Source: a virus
Virus record (IMG/VR): IMGVR_UViG_3300009378_000007
Location: 1-64,000 of that record
Reading direction: 5' to 3' (one strand)
DNA: 64,000 nt
Shown here: positions 49,630 through 57,488 of the stretch, piece by piece
How the letters are laid out: every line of letters begins with the position of its first letter
Numbering within the stretch: the first letter of the stretch is position 1
The notes under the pieces: model-generated
Database searches by the model: none
Told to the model about the DNA's origin: nothing
Seen by the model: only the letters and a program-made list of their open reading frames with translations
Program-made: the position numbers and the translations under genes

Positions 49630-50607
49630 CTACAATACCTCTGGGATACTGAGGGCGATGCGAGCAAACCCCTCTGGGTCTGCGGCTTTGGCCAACCGCC
49701 TAATTAGGTCCTGTTCCATGCGCTGTTCCATGCCTATTTCAGGGTCCACCATAAGTTGTGGGGCCAAAGATTTGTCGTCTAGGGCAAGGGCTAGGTTAAA
49801 GTCATGGGATTCTCCTCTCGCGATCTTGGACTTTACTGACTGTGGGATAACATACGCCACCCCATACTCATGTCCGTTTATACTGTTGTGGCTGGCGTTT
49901 TTTAACCAGTGGTTAATATAAGTGGTAAGGGTTCCTTGGCCGGCATCCGCCTTGTCAATAGCCTTGGAGGCCGCCAGTACAAAGTTTTGGATGAGGTCTT
50001 CGATGTCTACGCGAGAACCACTTTGGGATTGGAAGGCATGGGCTCTGTTTACGATATGCCGCATGTACTTCTCAAGGATCATATTTTTGAACCGCATAGC
50101 CTCGGCCAACCAATAGGTAACGGTCTCACACATTGGATAAACCTCAGAGACCGCACCTACCTGCTTTTCAATGTCATCCAAGTTTTGTTGCAGGGAGGCC
50201 CTGCGAAAAGGATCCTTGGTTTTGATCTTGCGTATCATGAGGTCCCTGTAGGGCCGCACGTGCTCCAAGAATAACGTGATGGTGGATATCAGGATGTTAC
50301 GCTCCAACCTCAACTGACGTAGAATCCGCTTTTTGGCACGCACCGTCTTGGCCGCCAGGTACAAAAATAGGAGGGAAAATGTCTTCTCCCTCCCGATCGA
50401 TGAGATCTTGCGGCATGGGTTGTCAGTGTACCAGCCAATAATCACCGACACAATGCGGTCCATGAAGGTAGTGTTTTCAATGATAGGTACGATCGCTTGT
50501 TCCAACAACCGGTCGAGTACCTGTAAGAGTTGGCTGCTGGTATAATTCCCTTGGATTTGTTCCTTAACGGTCTTTAAGCTGGAAACTATCGAAGAATCGT
50601 AGGCCAT
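49630..50607 (-). CDS. Phage RNA polymerase sigma factor (sigma-70 region 2-like)
   Basis: 325 residues from MAYDSSIVSSL. Residues about 215-265 (SRVDIEDLIQNFVLAASKAI, then DAGQGTLTTYINHWLKNA) match sigma region 2: DLIQ, an FD-like segment and a TYINHWL in place of TYAxWWI. A long helical N-terminal part is unlike T4 gp55. It is the natural candidate for recognition of the TGTAAATA elements. No region 4 is obvious. Overlaps nothing but abuts the SWIM-like gene. Confidence 0.75.
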   Translation of the reverse strand: MAYDSSIVSSLKTVKEQIQGNYTSSQLLQVLDRLLEQAIVPIIENTTFMDRIVSVIIGWYTDNPCRKISSIGREKTFSLLFLYLAAKTVRAKKRILRQLRLERNILISTITLFLEHVRPYRDLMIRKIKTKDPFRRASLQQNLDDIEKQVGAVSEVYPMCETVTYWLAEAMRFKNMILEKYMRHIVNRAHAFQSQSGSRVDIEDLIQNFVLAASKAIDKADAGQGTLTTYINHWLKNASHNSINGHEYGVAYVIPQSVKSKIARGESHDFNLALALDDKSLAPQLMVDPEIGMEQRMEQDLIRRLAKAADPEGFARIALSIPEVL

Positions 50608-50611
50608 CGGG

Positions 50612-51022
50612 TTACATACGTTTGTTGATGGCGGTAGCAAGCACTTTGGCCAAGTGTTTGCACACATAGGGGATGTTGTAGGGGTTCGTCACAACAGCCG
50701 GCATACCATTGGACCAACGAATGCGGCTAGCATCCAACTTGGTCAAAGGGTATTCCTCCCGGTACATAAAGTCTTCGCAAGTACACCACACGCGTACCGG
50801 ACCTTTGCTGATTTTATATTGCTTGGTAAGGGCTCGAATCTCCACCCCATGCATACGCCCGGAACCATGAGGCTTCAAACATCGAACGGAGGCCCTGATC
50901 ACACCCTGTTTTGTTTTCTTGGTACGGTATTTCTTGGCGCCAGCGATACGCACAAACTGAGCCCTCTTTCTCCTGGGCCCGTCTGTGAGCTTGATCAACT
51001 GAGCGGCTGTTAAATGTGCCAT
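50612..51022 (-). CDS. SWIM-type zinc-finger-like protein
   Basis: 136 residues. VRVWCTCEDFMYREEYPL (about 77-94) and IPYVCKHLAKVL (about 117-128) give the CxC...CxH order of SWIM fingers, and the segment between resembles a conserved phage variant. Basic N-terminus. Probably binds nucleic acid. GGGAGA upstream. Confidence 0.65.
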   Translation of the reverse strand: MAHLTAAQLIKLTDGPRRKRAQFVRIAGAKKYRTKKTKQGVIRASVRCLKPHGSGRMHGVEIRALTKQYKISKGPVRVWCTCEDFMYREEYPLTKLDASRIRWSNGMPAVVTNPYNIPYVCKHLAKVLATAINKRM

Positions 51023-51034
51023 CTATGTGTCTCC

Positions 51035-52558
51035 CTACACGTTTCCTGCCGCATGTTTGGAGCTTCCTTTCCTCTTCTGATCCATCCCAGGAGGAACGCG
51101 AGCCTTGGCATAGGCAGCAAGGTTTTTCACGAGTCGGCGTTTGGGTGGTTTCTGTCCATGTACAAGACCACTTCGGTCACCCTCGTATAGACCGATAATA
51201 CGTTGCATATGCTTGAGGTTGTCATCGACCACTGTTTTCTTGGGCTGGCCTTCCTTTTGGAACCCAGACATTGGACCACCTCCGAACAAACCTTTAGACA
51301 GGTAAAAGTGGTAATTCTGGCGGGCTTTATCCACGCCGTGGTCACAAATGTGGTCGATATAATCAAGGCCCCGCATCATCTCCTGGCGACCACTACGAGC
51401 CCGAGACATTTGGAGTCTCGTTAGCTGTTTCAATTCGGTGGTAGAAGCCTCGCGAGTGATCTCGGCCATCGCTTGGTAATACTTTTGGACCGCAAAAATG
51501 TTGTGGTACATCAGCATCATGTTAACGACGTTACTGTCTAGGGCTGCCAACACGTCCATGTATTTGATGTTCTCGCACACCGGGCAGTTACATGGCAAGG
51601 TGTTCTTGGGGTTTGGGTAGTTGGTATTGTCCCCAATATCAAACGACCTGCCATGTGCCCCAATATGCGGGTACAAGCGGTATCTCTTAACCGTACCCTC
51701 CGCAATATGACTGCTACTGTCGCTGGTAATCAAAGGTGCAAAACCCTTTGCCGCCATGCGCATAAGTAAAATTACTTGGAGGACGTTTGAAACCCCAAGA
51801 ACATGGTATTGGTCATACTTGCGGCCGGTGGTTACAACACTAAATATATCATCGATGCTGTTCATGATGCTGCCGAAATAAGCAGACCCAAGCGCGAGGC
51901 GGTTGATGTCTGGGTGTTCGCACACCTCACGGTACGCCGCCTTGTCCTCGGCAAAGGCCCCATGAAAAATGTTCATGAGTTCCAAGTGCGGTGCCTTGTG
52001 CTTCAGCATCAACTCGGTGTTTTTGCGTTGTACCTCAGCCGCCCGAAGGTAAGTATCATGGCAGTTAACATGACCAGGGATATCCAGAACGAGACCGATG
52101 TCCACGTTCTCATTATACCACTCAACAATTTGCACGGGATCCAGGTATTCAACAACACCTGTCAGAATCTGGAACCCTCCGCTATCACATACCAGATTGA
52201 TCTTCCCTCGTTTGCCGTTCCTACGCGTAGCATGGTTCTGGGAGCCCTTTGTCATAACCTGGAAGTAATTGAGCATGAACGTTGGAATACCCCAGTCCTG
52301 AGCTTGTCTTTCGTGGAATGGGGACAAGACCACGAACCGATCCCAGCTTCCATCCGTTGGGTGGTTTCCATAGGCATAATTGGTATCCCATACCATGTAC
52401 AGCTCACGGTCAGGGCATTGGACATGGAAATGCCAAGGGCTGTGGGACTTCAATACAACGCGGTTGTCCCCACCGCGGTACCGTACATAAATCCCCATAC
52501 CACCATGGTTAGGATAAAACATCCCTGCCGGGATAAACTCATATTTTCCTGGTATCAT
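51035..52558 (-). CDS. Queuine tRNA-ribosyltransferase-like protein (DpdA-type)
   Basis: 507 residues. NLVCDSGGFQILTG (about 121-134) holds the catalytic Asp and the DSGGFQ motif of the Tgt barrel, IGLVLDIPGHVNCHD and LALGSAYFG follow, and a CNCPVC cluster (about 327-332) supplies zinc ligands. The extra N- and C-terminal regions and phage context fit DpdA, which inserts 7-deazaguanine bases into DNA. With QueD in the window, DNA modification is plausible; tRNA modification is the alternative. AAGGAG upstream, TGTAAATA 51 bases before the start. Confidence 0.8.
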   Translation of the reverse strand: MIPGKYEFIPAGMFYPNHGGMGIYVRYRGGDNRVVLKSHSPWHFHVQCPDRELYMVWDTNYAYGNHPTDGSWDRFVVLSPFHERQAQDWGIPTFMLNYFQVMTKGSQNHATRRNGKRGKINLVCDSGGFQILTGVVEYLDPVQIVEWYNENVDIGLVLDIPGHVNCHDTYLRAAEVQRKNTELMLKHKAPHLELMNIFHGAFAEDKAAYREVCEHPDINRLALGSAYFGSIMNSIDDIFSVVTTGRKYDQYHVLGVSNVLQVILLMRMAAKGFAPLITSDSSSHIAEGTVKRYRLYPHIGAHGRSFDIGDNTNYPNPKNTLPCNCPVCENIKYMDVLAALDSNVVNMMLMYHNIFAVQKYYQAMAEITREASTTELKQLTRLQMSRARSGRQEMMRGLDYIDHICDHGVDKARQNYHFYLSKGLFGGGPMSGFQKEGQPKKTVVDDNLKHMQRIIGLYEGDRSGLVHGQKPPKRRLVKNLAAYAKARVPPGMDQKRKGSSKHAAGNV

Positions 52559-52570
52559 TATCTGCTCTCC

Positions 52571-52921
52571 TTATTGCGGTTCCCATGAGTGGTTTCCGCG
52601 TACCATTCTATTTACACCTGGAGTTCCATCCCACCTAATAAGGTCGTTCTGCGTGCAGAACCGTAGGATAAAATTCCATTGGTAATCGCTTTTCCAACAC
52701 CATCCCAAGCGTTGTAATTCCGCGTGTAAGGCAGGCCATTTCATGTTCGCATCATGGGTCCAGGTAGAAGGGAAGGCCCGCGCTGTTTCCTGCATTACCC
52801 CTACCGTCAAGGGGTAGGTCCTTGAGGAATGTAATAATAGGTTTACCTTCAAAGTCAACCAAACTGGCCGCAGTGTCAACCAGTATATACCCACCACCAA
52901 TAAGAGGTCACCCAGGATCAT
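52571..52921 (-). CDS. Hypothetical protein, two compensating frame breaks
   Basis: The ATG at 52921 lies inside the end of the preceding gene. Read directly, residues 9-40 are an implausible hydrophobic run. The neighbouring frame there gives YILVDTAASLVDFEGKPIIT then FLKDLPL, and the original frame resumes at TVGVMQETARAFPST and is good to the end. This implies one base missing near 52896-52904 and one extra in the C4 run (plus G at 52811-52814). The C-terminal 74 residues (ATG 52795) are the safest part. Unknown function. Confidence 0.45.
   Translation of the reverse strand: MILGDLLLVVGIYWLTLRPVWLTLKVNLLLHSSRTYPLTVGVMQETARAFPSTWTHDANMKWPALHAELQRLGWCWKSDYQWNFILRFCTQNDLIRWDGTPGVNRMVRGNHSWEPQ
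52609..52616 (-). promoter_or_regulatory. TGTAAATA element (putative late promoter)
   Basis: Perfect copy within the 3' end of the 52571 gene, 51 bases upstream of the DpdA-like start. Confidence 0.6.
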
Positions 52922-53894
52922 TGGAACGATCCACTTTTTGGAGGGTCTGTCGGATGGCTTTTTCAATCCGAGAAGGGAGTTTGGTTCCAAGGAGGTACAT
53001 GGCCAACGACTCCGCAAAGAATTCCTCCGGTGACTCTTTGGAATAATCGGTTACAGGTATGTCGATGTCAAACAACTGGATGGTTTTGGGCCAATACTTA
53101 GCCACAGATTCATCCGAGTCCAGAAGGATGTCAACGTGCTGTACCGTCAGCCCGTGCTTTCTTTTTACATAATCAAGGCACTCCTTCAGCATGTCGGTCA
53201 TGCCTGATGCCTTCTTGAACTGGCCGACTGTCATGTTGGACCGTTCGAGTTCCTCACGAAGGGTGGCAATCTCCTGCGGGGTAGAGGCAGTCAACTCGGT
53301 ATAGGCATGATAAAGCTGGACCCACTTAGCTTTGAGGTGCTGTGGTACCATCCGGAACCAAACCCCGTGTGCCGACTCGTGAGTAACAAGGTGAGGTACA
53401 GACGCGGGATGGAAGTCCTTGGGGTTCAGGGTCAGGGTATCTGTGCCTTTCTGCCTGTACTTGTAACGTCCACTGTACTTCCCTTGGGCAGGACGCACTT
53501 CAACGTCCAAGGGAAGGAACGCCGATAGCCGGTGTTTCTTGAGCGCCTTCTGGGCTGCGTGCATACCTTTCTTGAGCTCGGCCTTGTCTTCCTTGCAAAG
53601 TTTACGGAAGAAGTGGATTTGGCCCCAGAAATCACTGTCCACCGTTTGGTGCCAAGGTTCGACCTTACAGCCATGGACGGACCCATGGACGGGTTCTGGT
53701 CCAAGGTTGAGGATAACATCGGCAGGCTCAATGGTGAGCTCCTGGCGCGTCTCAGGATCAGGACGGCCTTCTTCCAACACCACTTGGAGGTAGTCAGTGT
53801 CTTTCTTGACGACCTGCCCAAGCTTCTTCTTGTCCTGGACCCACAGAATGACATAGTGGTCCTTCTCTACGTATTTATACAACCATTTGGACAT
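52908..53894 (-). CDS. Putative zinc metallopeptidase (HExxH)
   Basis: 328 residues from MSKWLYKYVEKDH (GAGGAAC upstream). VPHLVTHESAHGVWFRM holds HExxH (about residues 177-181), and SPEEFFAESLAMYLLG (about 293-308) supplies a downstream Glu as in gluzincins. The N-terminal domain (about 1-110) is strand-rich. Substrate unknown; virion maturation, anti-defence or cell-envelope proteolysis are possible. Confidence 0.7.
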   Translation of the reverse strand: MSKWLYKYVEKDHYVILWVQDKKKLGQVVKKDTDYLQVVLEEGRPDPETRQELTIEPADVILNLGPEPVHGSVHGCKVEPWHQTVDSDFWGQIHFFRKLCKEDKAELKKGMHAAQKALKKHRLSAFLPLDVEVRPAQGKYSGRYKYRQKGTDTLTLNPKDFHPASVPHLVTHESAHGVWFRMVPQHLKAKWVQLYHAYTELTASTPQEIATLREELERSNMTVGQFKKASGMTDMLKECLDYVKRKHGLTVQHVDILLDSDESVAKYWPKTIQLFDIDIPVTDYSKESPEEFFAESLAMYLLGTKLPSRIEKAIRQTLQKVDRSNDPG

Positions 53895-53895
53895 G

Positions 53896-54339
53896 TTATT
53901 GTTCCTCGTCAAAACGTTCCCAATATTCATAGGATTCCTGTTCCCAGTACCACAACTTCTGGGGCCAAGGCCACCCGCAATTCCACCTCCAGCAAAAAGG
54001 CCAATAAGGCCCACCACCAACCCGAGTGATAATCCAAATCAGCCAGGCCAGGGGCGAATAATACCAACCGTAGGATCGAATAGTATTTAATAAATCCATG
54101 TCTGCAAACCAGCGTTCGGCGGCTGTACCTCCTTGATGGTACAGCCGATTGTACTTGGTGTAAGCAGACTCCCACTTTGGTGGAAACATAAACACCCTAC
54201 GCCCCAAAGAACTTAGGACACCTGGTGTAACAGGTAATGGGGGTTTAACACAGTCAGACACGTTGTTGTCCACGGTGGCATGAGGGCAGTTTTCGGTCCC
54301 AAAACGTTCCCAACAGTGGTCAATCTTTCGCAAGGCCAT
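53896..54339 (-). CDS. Tryptophan-rich hypothetical protein
   Basis: 147 residues from the second ATG after GGAGAGC. The C-terminal half is exceptionally Trp-rich (WYYSPLAWLIWIITRVGGG, then WPFCWRWNCGWPWPQKLWYW), probably membrane-interfacial. Unknown. Confidence 0.55.
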   Translation of the reverse strand: MALRKIDHCWERFGTENCPHATVDNNVSDCVKPPLPVTPGVLSSLGRRVFMFPPKWESAYTKYNRLYHQGGTAAERWFADMDLLNTIRSYGWYYSPLAWLIWIITRVGGGPYWPFCWRWNCGWPWPQKLWYWEQESYEYWERFDEEQ

Positions 54340-54451
54340 CATGCTCTCCATTGGCAAAATCGTTGGTATATAAGGCAGCATCCTCGTGGTCATGAAATCT
54401 ATGCACGAGGAGCCGCCAAGCCTGAGCCAAAATGTAGGACAGGCTCCACAT
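54320..54451 (-). CDS. Possible very small protein
   Basis: 43 residues, MWSLSYILAQAWRLLVHRFH onward, ending in a 20-base overlap with the Trp-rich gene. No ribosome site seen, hence low confidence. Confidence 0.35.
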   Translation of the reverse strand: MWSLSYILAQAWRLLVHRFHDHEDAALYTNDFANGEHDGLAKD

Positions 54452-54586
54452 GAGTCAGAACCAGTTTATGCCGAACACACGGTCACGGAACCGCCAGGGA
54501 GGAGTACCTTCCAATTCACGGAGGCTGTAAACCTTGAGGAGTTGCTCGCCGAAAGTGGAGGTCCCTCGGACAAGGTTCTTGGTAAA
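54452..54586 (-). other. Open stretch in frame after the lysin stop codon
   Basis: Directly after the TAG of the lysin the same frame stays open for 43 codons (FTKNLVRGTSTFGEQLLKVY, then SLRELEGTPPWRFRDRVFG) and ends next to the ATG at 54451. It looks protein-like but has no ATG, GTG or good ribosome site. It may be a gene whose start is lost or a read-through extension. The + strand frame here appears to be a shadow. Confidence 0.35.
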
Positions 54587-55349
54587 CTAGAAGTGCCACC
54601 ACTCGGCCCCAAGGTAGGACCCACCATGCAGGAAGGACTTACGGCATCGGATCCTCTCGAAACCCTTGGCTTCAAAAAGTGCCGTCAGATCGATAAACTT
54701 GCCGGTGACCCGGATACCCCCTTGGCGTTTGTCGTAGGAGACGGCGTCCAACGTCATTTGTTCGCCATGTTCTGCCCGAGCATAAACACGGAACCGGCGC
54801 CCGCTGGAATCCCCATCCCAGGTACACACCATCGGATCTCTGTGGGGATTGTTCATACCTGAGGCAAGCCCAAGGTCCAGGGCAAGGCCCGAGTAATGAA
54901 AGGAAGTAGCGGACCGGGCGGCACCCACTTTGGCACCGAGACCACGGAGGGAACCACTGGAGGTAATCAAAGCCCCTGCCTGTTCTACTTTCTGGAGCAC
55001 ACTTTCATAGGCGGCTGCAGCGTTCCCTTGGAGGCGGAAGTTATTGTACCCATCCTTGTACTCATGTGCCCGTACTTTCACCAAAGGAGCCGGGGCAGGG
55101 GTGCTTCCAAGATGGAACAGTGGTTCGGGAGACTTTACCTTGACGCCGAGGGCCTCCATGGTATTGGGACCAACAATACCGTCCGGCAACAGGTCATTTT
55201 TTCTCCTGCAGAAAAATGACGGCGTCCTCGGTCTTTTCTCCGAAGTGCCCGTCTGTAACGAGGAGCGCCTGGTTGTGTTTACCCAGGAACTCGTTGAGTT
55301 TGACCTGTAGGTCTCGCACCTCAGATCCTTTGGAGTTCAGTCTTAACAT
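54587..55349 (-). CDS. Endolysin: peptidoglycan-binding domain plus M15 (LAS) peptidase, frame broken at an A6 run
   Basis: The ATG at 55349 (AAAGGG upstream) opens a PG_binding_1 domain: NSKGSEVRDLQVKLNEFLG and DGHFGEKTEDAVIFLQ. At an A6 run (plus T at 55197-55202) it stops, and the +1 frame continues NDLLPDGIVGPNTMEALG, the end of that domain. The catalytic domain has SFHYSGLALDLG (HxxxxxxD) and GAEWWHF (ExxH) zinc ligands. With five As the gene is one 253-residue lysin cutting peptide bonds of the cell wall. The 3' frame alone begins at 55189 and would lack most of the binding domain. Confidence 0.8.
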
Positions 55350-55372
55350 GACTACCCTTTCAATTGATACGG

Positions 55373-56368
55373 TTATAGGGTATTACCCCTGGAACGAAGG
55401 CCCATCCGTTTGAACCGGGCCCCCACCCTTGATTTACATTTGGATGCCTGTTGTCCTCCAACGCACGTTTTAAACCAAGGACAATCACGGTAAAAGAATT
55501 TCTTGGCCGATTTCTTGTAGTAATCAAGGTCAGTACCTTGTTGTTGCTGGCACATGCGAGCATCGAAGGCCCATCGTGGATCCCCTGTCTTGACCGACTT
55601 CTCTGCTGCCTGAAATGCCTCTGTTTGTTGTCGAAGGAATCCGCGAATCCGTTGGCTGTTGGCCTGTGTATAGGGCATATGAAACTCTTGGAACGCCCGC
55701 GGATCATCCCGAGCCACAAACAACAAAGAGCACCCTACCACCTTCTTCTTGAACAGGCGCCTGAAGATGTAGGCATAGGAGTTAATCTGGGCTACGTACT
55801 TCTCGGACACGAGGTACCGACTTGGCTTACCTAGTTTCTTGGCCCGCTTGTCGATCCAACCACCGAGCTTCTCCAAGCTGGTGGTTTTGTAATCCCCGAT
55901 GATGTACCCGCCACGCGTTTGGACCACCACATCAATGTGACCGGTAATGCCTTTGTACTTGACCTCCAGCTCGACGTAATGCCTTTGGGCCCCGCATTGA
56001 GGGCACTTGTTTACTGTGCTGGGGGTCTGGGTAGGAACAGCCTTAGAAGGGCATTTCTCCTGCACGCATCTCCAGTTCCCGAACAGTCGGCCCCTGCGTC
56101 CCATCCATCGTTCACAGACCGCATGAAGAGTGGTTCCAACGTCACAATAGTAATCACCTGTCCATTCCTGTTGTCGTGGGAGGCCTTGCTTATGACGAAC
56201 CCATTGCTCCAACGTCAGGATAGAACACATTGGAAACGAGGATGGTCGTAGTTCGGGTAGGCGCTCCGGTTCTGGTTGCTGGTCGTTGGTCATGGCCTCG
56301 TACTTAAGGCCATACTTTGTCTTCTTATACTGGCCTTGGGCCAAGATTTCCAATATTTGGTGTACCAT
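55373..56368 (-). CDS. RecB/Cas4-like PD-(D/E)xK nuclease
   Basis: 331 residues. LRPSSFPMC, then CDVGTTLHAVCERWMG (motif His), GHIDVVVQTRGG and YIIGDYKTTSLEK (D...DYK core) and YVAQINSYAYIF (QxxxY) identify the nuclease. A zinc-ribbon insertion (KCPQCGAQ, CVQEKC) and a C-terminal Cys group (DCPWFKTC, CKS) that could hold Fe-S or zinc are present. Probably a recombination or end-processing exonuclease. AGAGGG upstream. Confidence 0.85.
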   Translation of the reverse strand: MVHQILEILAQGQYKKTKYGLKYEAMTNDQQPEPERLPELRPSSFPMCSILTLEQWVRHKQGLPRQQEWTGDYYCDVGTTLHAVCERWMGRRGRLFGNWRCVQEKCPSKAVPTQTPSTVNKCPQCGAQRHYVELEVKYKGITGHIDVVVQTRGGYIIGDYKTTSLEKLGGWIDKRAKKLGKPSRYLVSEKYVAQINSYAYIFRRLFKKKVVGCSLLFVARDDPRAFQEFHMPYTQANSQRIRGFLRQQTEAFQAAEKSVKTGDPRWAFDARMCQQQQGTDLDYYKKSAKKFFYRDCPWFKTCVGGQQASKCKSRVGARFKRMGLRSRGNTL

Positions 56369-56378
56369 GAGAACCCTC

Positions 56379-56386
56379 TGTAAATT
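56379..56386 (+). promoter_or_regulatory. TGTAAATT element facing the primase gene
   Basis: Variant of the late-promoter motif on the + strand, 42 bases before the primase ATG. It forms a divergent pair with the element at 56399-56406. Confidence 0.45.
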
Positions 56387-56398
56387 GATTGTGAGTTA

Positions 56399-56406
56399 TA
56401 TTTACA
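56399..56406 (-). promoter_or_regulatory. TGTAAATA element (putative late promoter)
   Basis: Perfect copy, 31 bases upstream of the nuclease start at 56368. Confidence 0.65.
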
Positions 56407-56427
56407 AGTTTATTGTAGGAGCATGCC

Positions 56428-57387
56428 ATGCTTGCAGAGTCAGAAGCCCTCAGAATTGTCCAACGCGAAGTCCAACGCCTTCACATATCCAAGCAGTACT
56501 CAGGTAGCCATGTGAAGATCTGCTGCCCCTACCACCATGAAACGGTACCTAGCTGTAGCATACATATTGGTCACGACTCTGTGGTTCCAATAGGCTACTT
56601 CCATTGTTTTGGCTGCGGTGTTAAAGGGCATTGGAATCAACTGGCAAAAACGTTGGACCTCGAGAAGATAGCCAGCCACCAATTCCAAGGCACACGTGTA
56701 GGCAAGGTGGACCTGCGTAGTATCAAACGAAAATTATTTCATACAGGTACCACTTTGGATGACTTTGCCCAATATTATGGGGACGGCCTCTTATTCACTT
56801 TCAAGGACCCAGAGTGGAGACGTGTGACGCGGGCTACCATGCAAGCGGTAGACGCCAAAGTTATCTTTGATTCCAAAGAGGAAACCACGTCCCTGCTGTT
56901 ACCGGTATGGGTGAACGGCCACCTGGAGGGAGCCGTCCGTGCCCGCATGAGGAAGAAGAGAGGTGCCTTGTCTTATGTGACCAGTGAAGGACCATGGGTG
57001 AAGAATAAAGGTCTATTCCCTTTCGACCATGTGCGGACACTGATACAGGATAATAAGGGCATAGCGTTGGTTGAGGGGCCCAGAGATGCGTTGGCCCTCA
57101 TTGACAAGGGCATACCGGCGTTGGCGGTCCTGGGCGCCAAGAACTGGGGCCGAGAAAAGAGGGATTTGTTACTCAGTCTGGAGGCCCCCAAGATAGTCCT
57201 GGCCTTTGACGGAGACCAAGCCGGGGTAGCGGCCTCCAATGACGTTTGGCGGTCTCTCAAGGGACTGGCACGGGTGTCTGTGTTGAAGCTCAAGCAAGCT
57301 TCGGATGAGTTGGGACGGTCGGTGGATCCGGCCAACATGCCACGGGAGTGGAGGCAAAAGCTACGACGTAAGATCGCAATAAGGTAA
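56428..57387 (+). CDS. DnaG-type DNA primase
   Basis: 319 residues. An N-terminal CHC2-type zinc domain (CCPYHHETVPSCSIH, then YFHCFGCGVKGHW) and a Toprim domain (GIALVEGPRDALALIDKG and IVLAFDGDQAGVAASN) are in the usual order. Shorter than bacterial DnaG and without a helicase-binding domain. It synthesises RNA primers for lagging-strand replication. AGGAG lies seven bases before the ATG. It is a rare + strand gene here. Confidence 0.88.
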   Translation: MLAESEALRIVQREVQRLHISKQYSGSHVKICCPYHHETVPSCSIHIGHDSVVPIGYFHCFGCGVKGHWNQLAKTLDLEKIASHQFQGTRVGKVDLRSIKRKLFHTGTTLDDFAQYYGDGLLFTFKDPEWRRVTRATMQAVDAKVIFDSKEETTSLLLPVWVNGHLEGAVRARMRKKRGALSYVTSEGPWVKNKGLFPFDHVRTLIQDNKGIALVEGPRDALALIDKGIPALAVLGAKNWGREKRDLLLSLEAPKIVLAFDGDQAGVAASNDVWRSLKGLARVSVLKLKQASDELGRSVDPANMPREWRQKLRRKIAIR

Positions 57388-57407
57388 CGATACCAACAAG
57401 ATATGAA

Positions 57408-57431
57408 AAATCCACCTTCCTTGGTGGATTT
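57408..57431 (+). terminator. Hairpin terminator after the primase
   Basis: AAATCCACC and GGTGGATTT form a nine-pair stem around a six-base loop. The T-run is short (TTT within the stem), so efficiency is uncertain. It would work on either strand. Confidence 0.6.
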
Positions 57432-57435
57432 CGTG

Positions 57436-57464
57436 TTGACGCCGACAGGGCCCTTCTATACACT
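57436..57464 (+). promoter_or_regulatory. Sigma-70-type promoter
   Basis: TTGACG, 17-base spacer, TACACT, located 40 bases before the ATG at 57505. Good but not perfect match. Confidence 0.65.
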
Positions 57465-57488
57465 GAGAATCGTAGGGTAGGTTAACGA

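Noticed and set aside
54386-54862. Plus-strand frame of 158 codons
   Set aside because: Most of it is antisense to the catalytic domain of the M15 lysin, which has clear zinc motifs, and it has no ribosome site.
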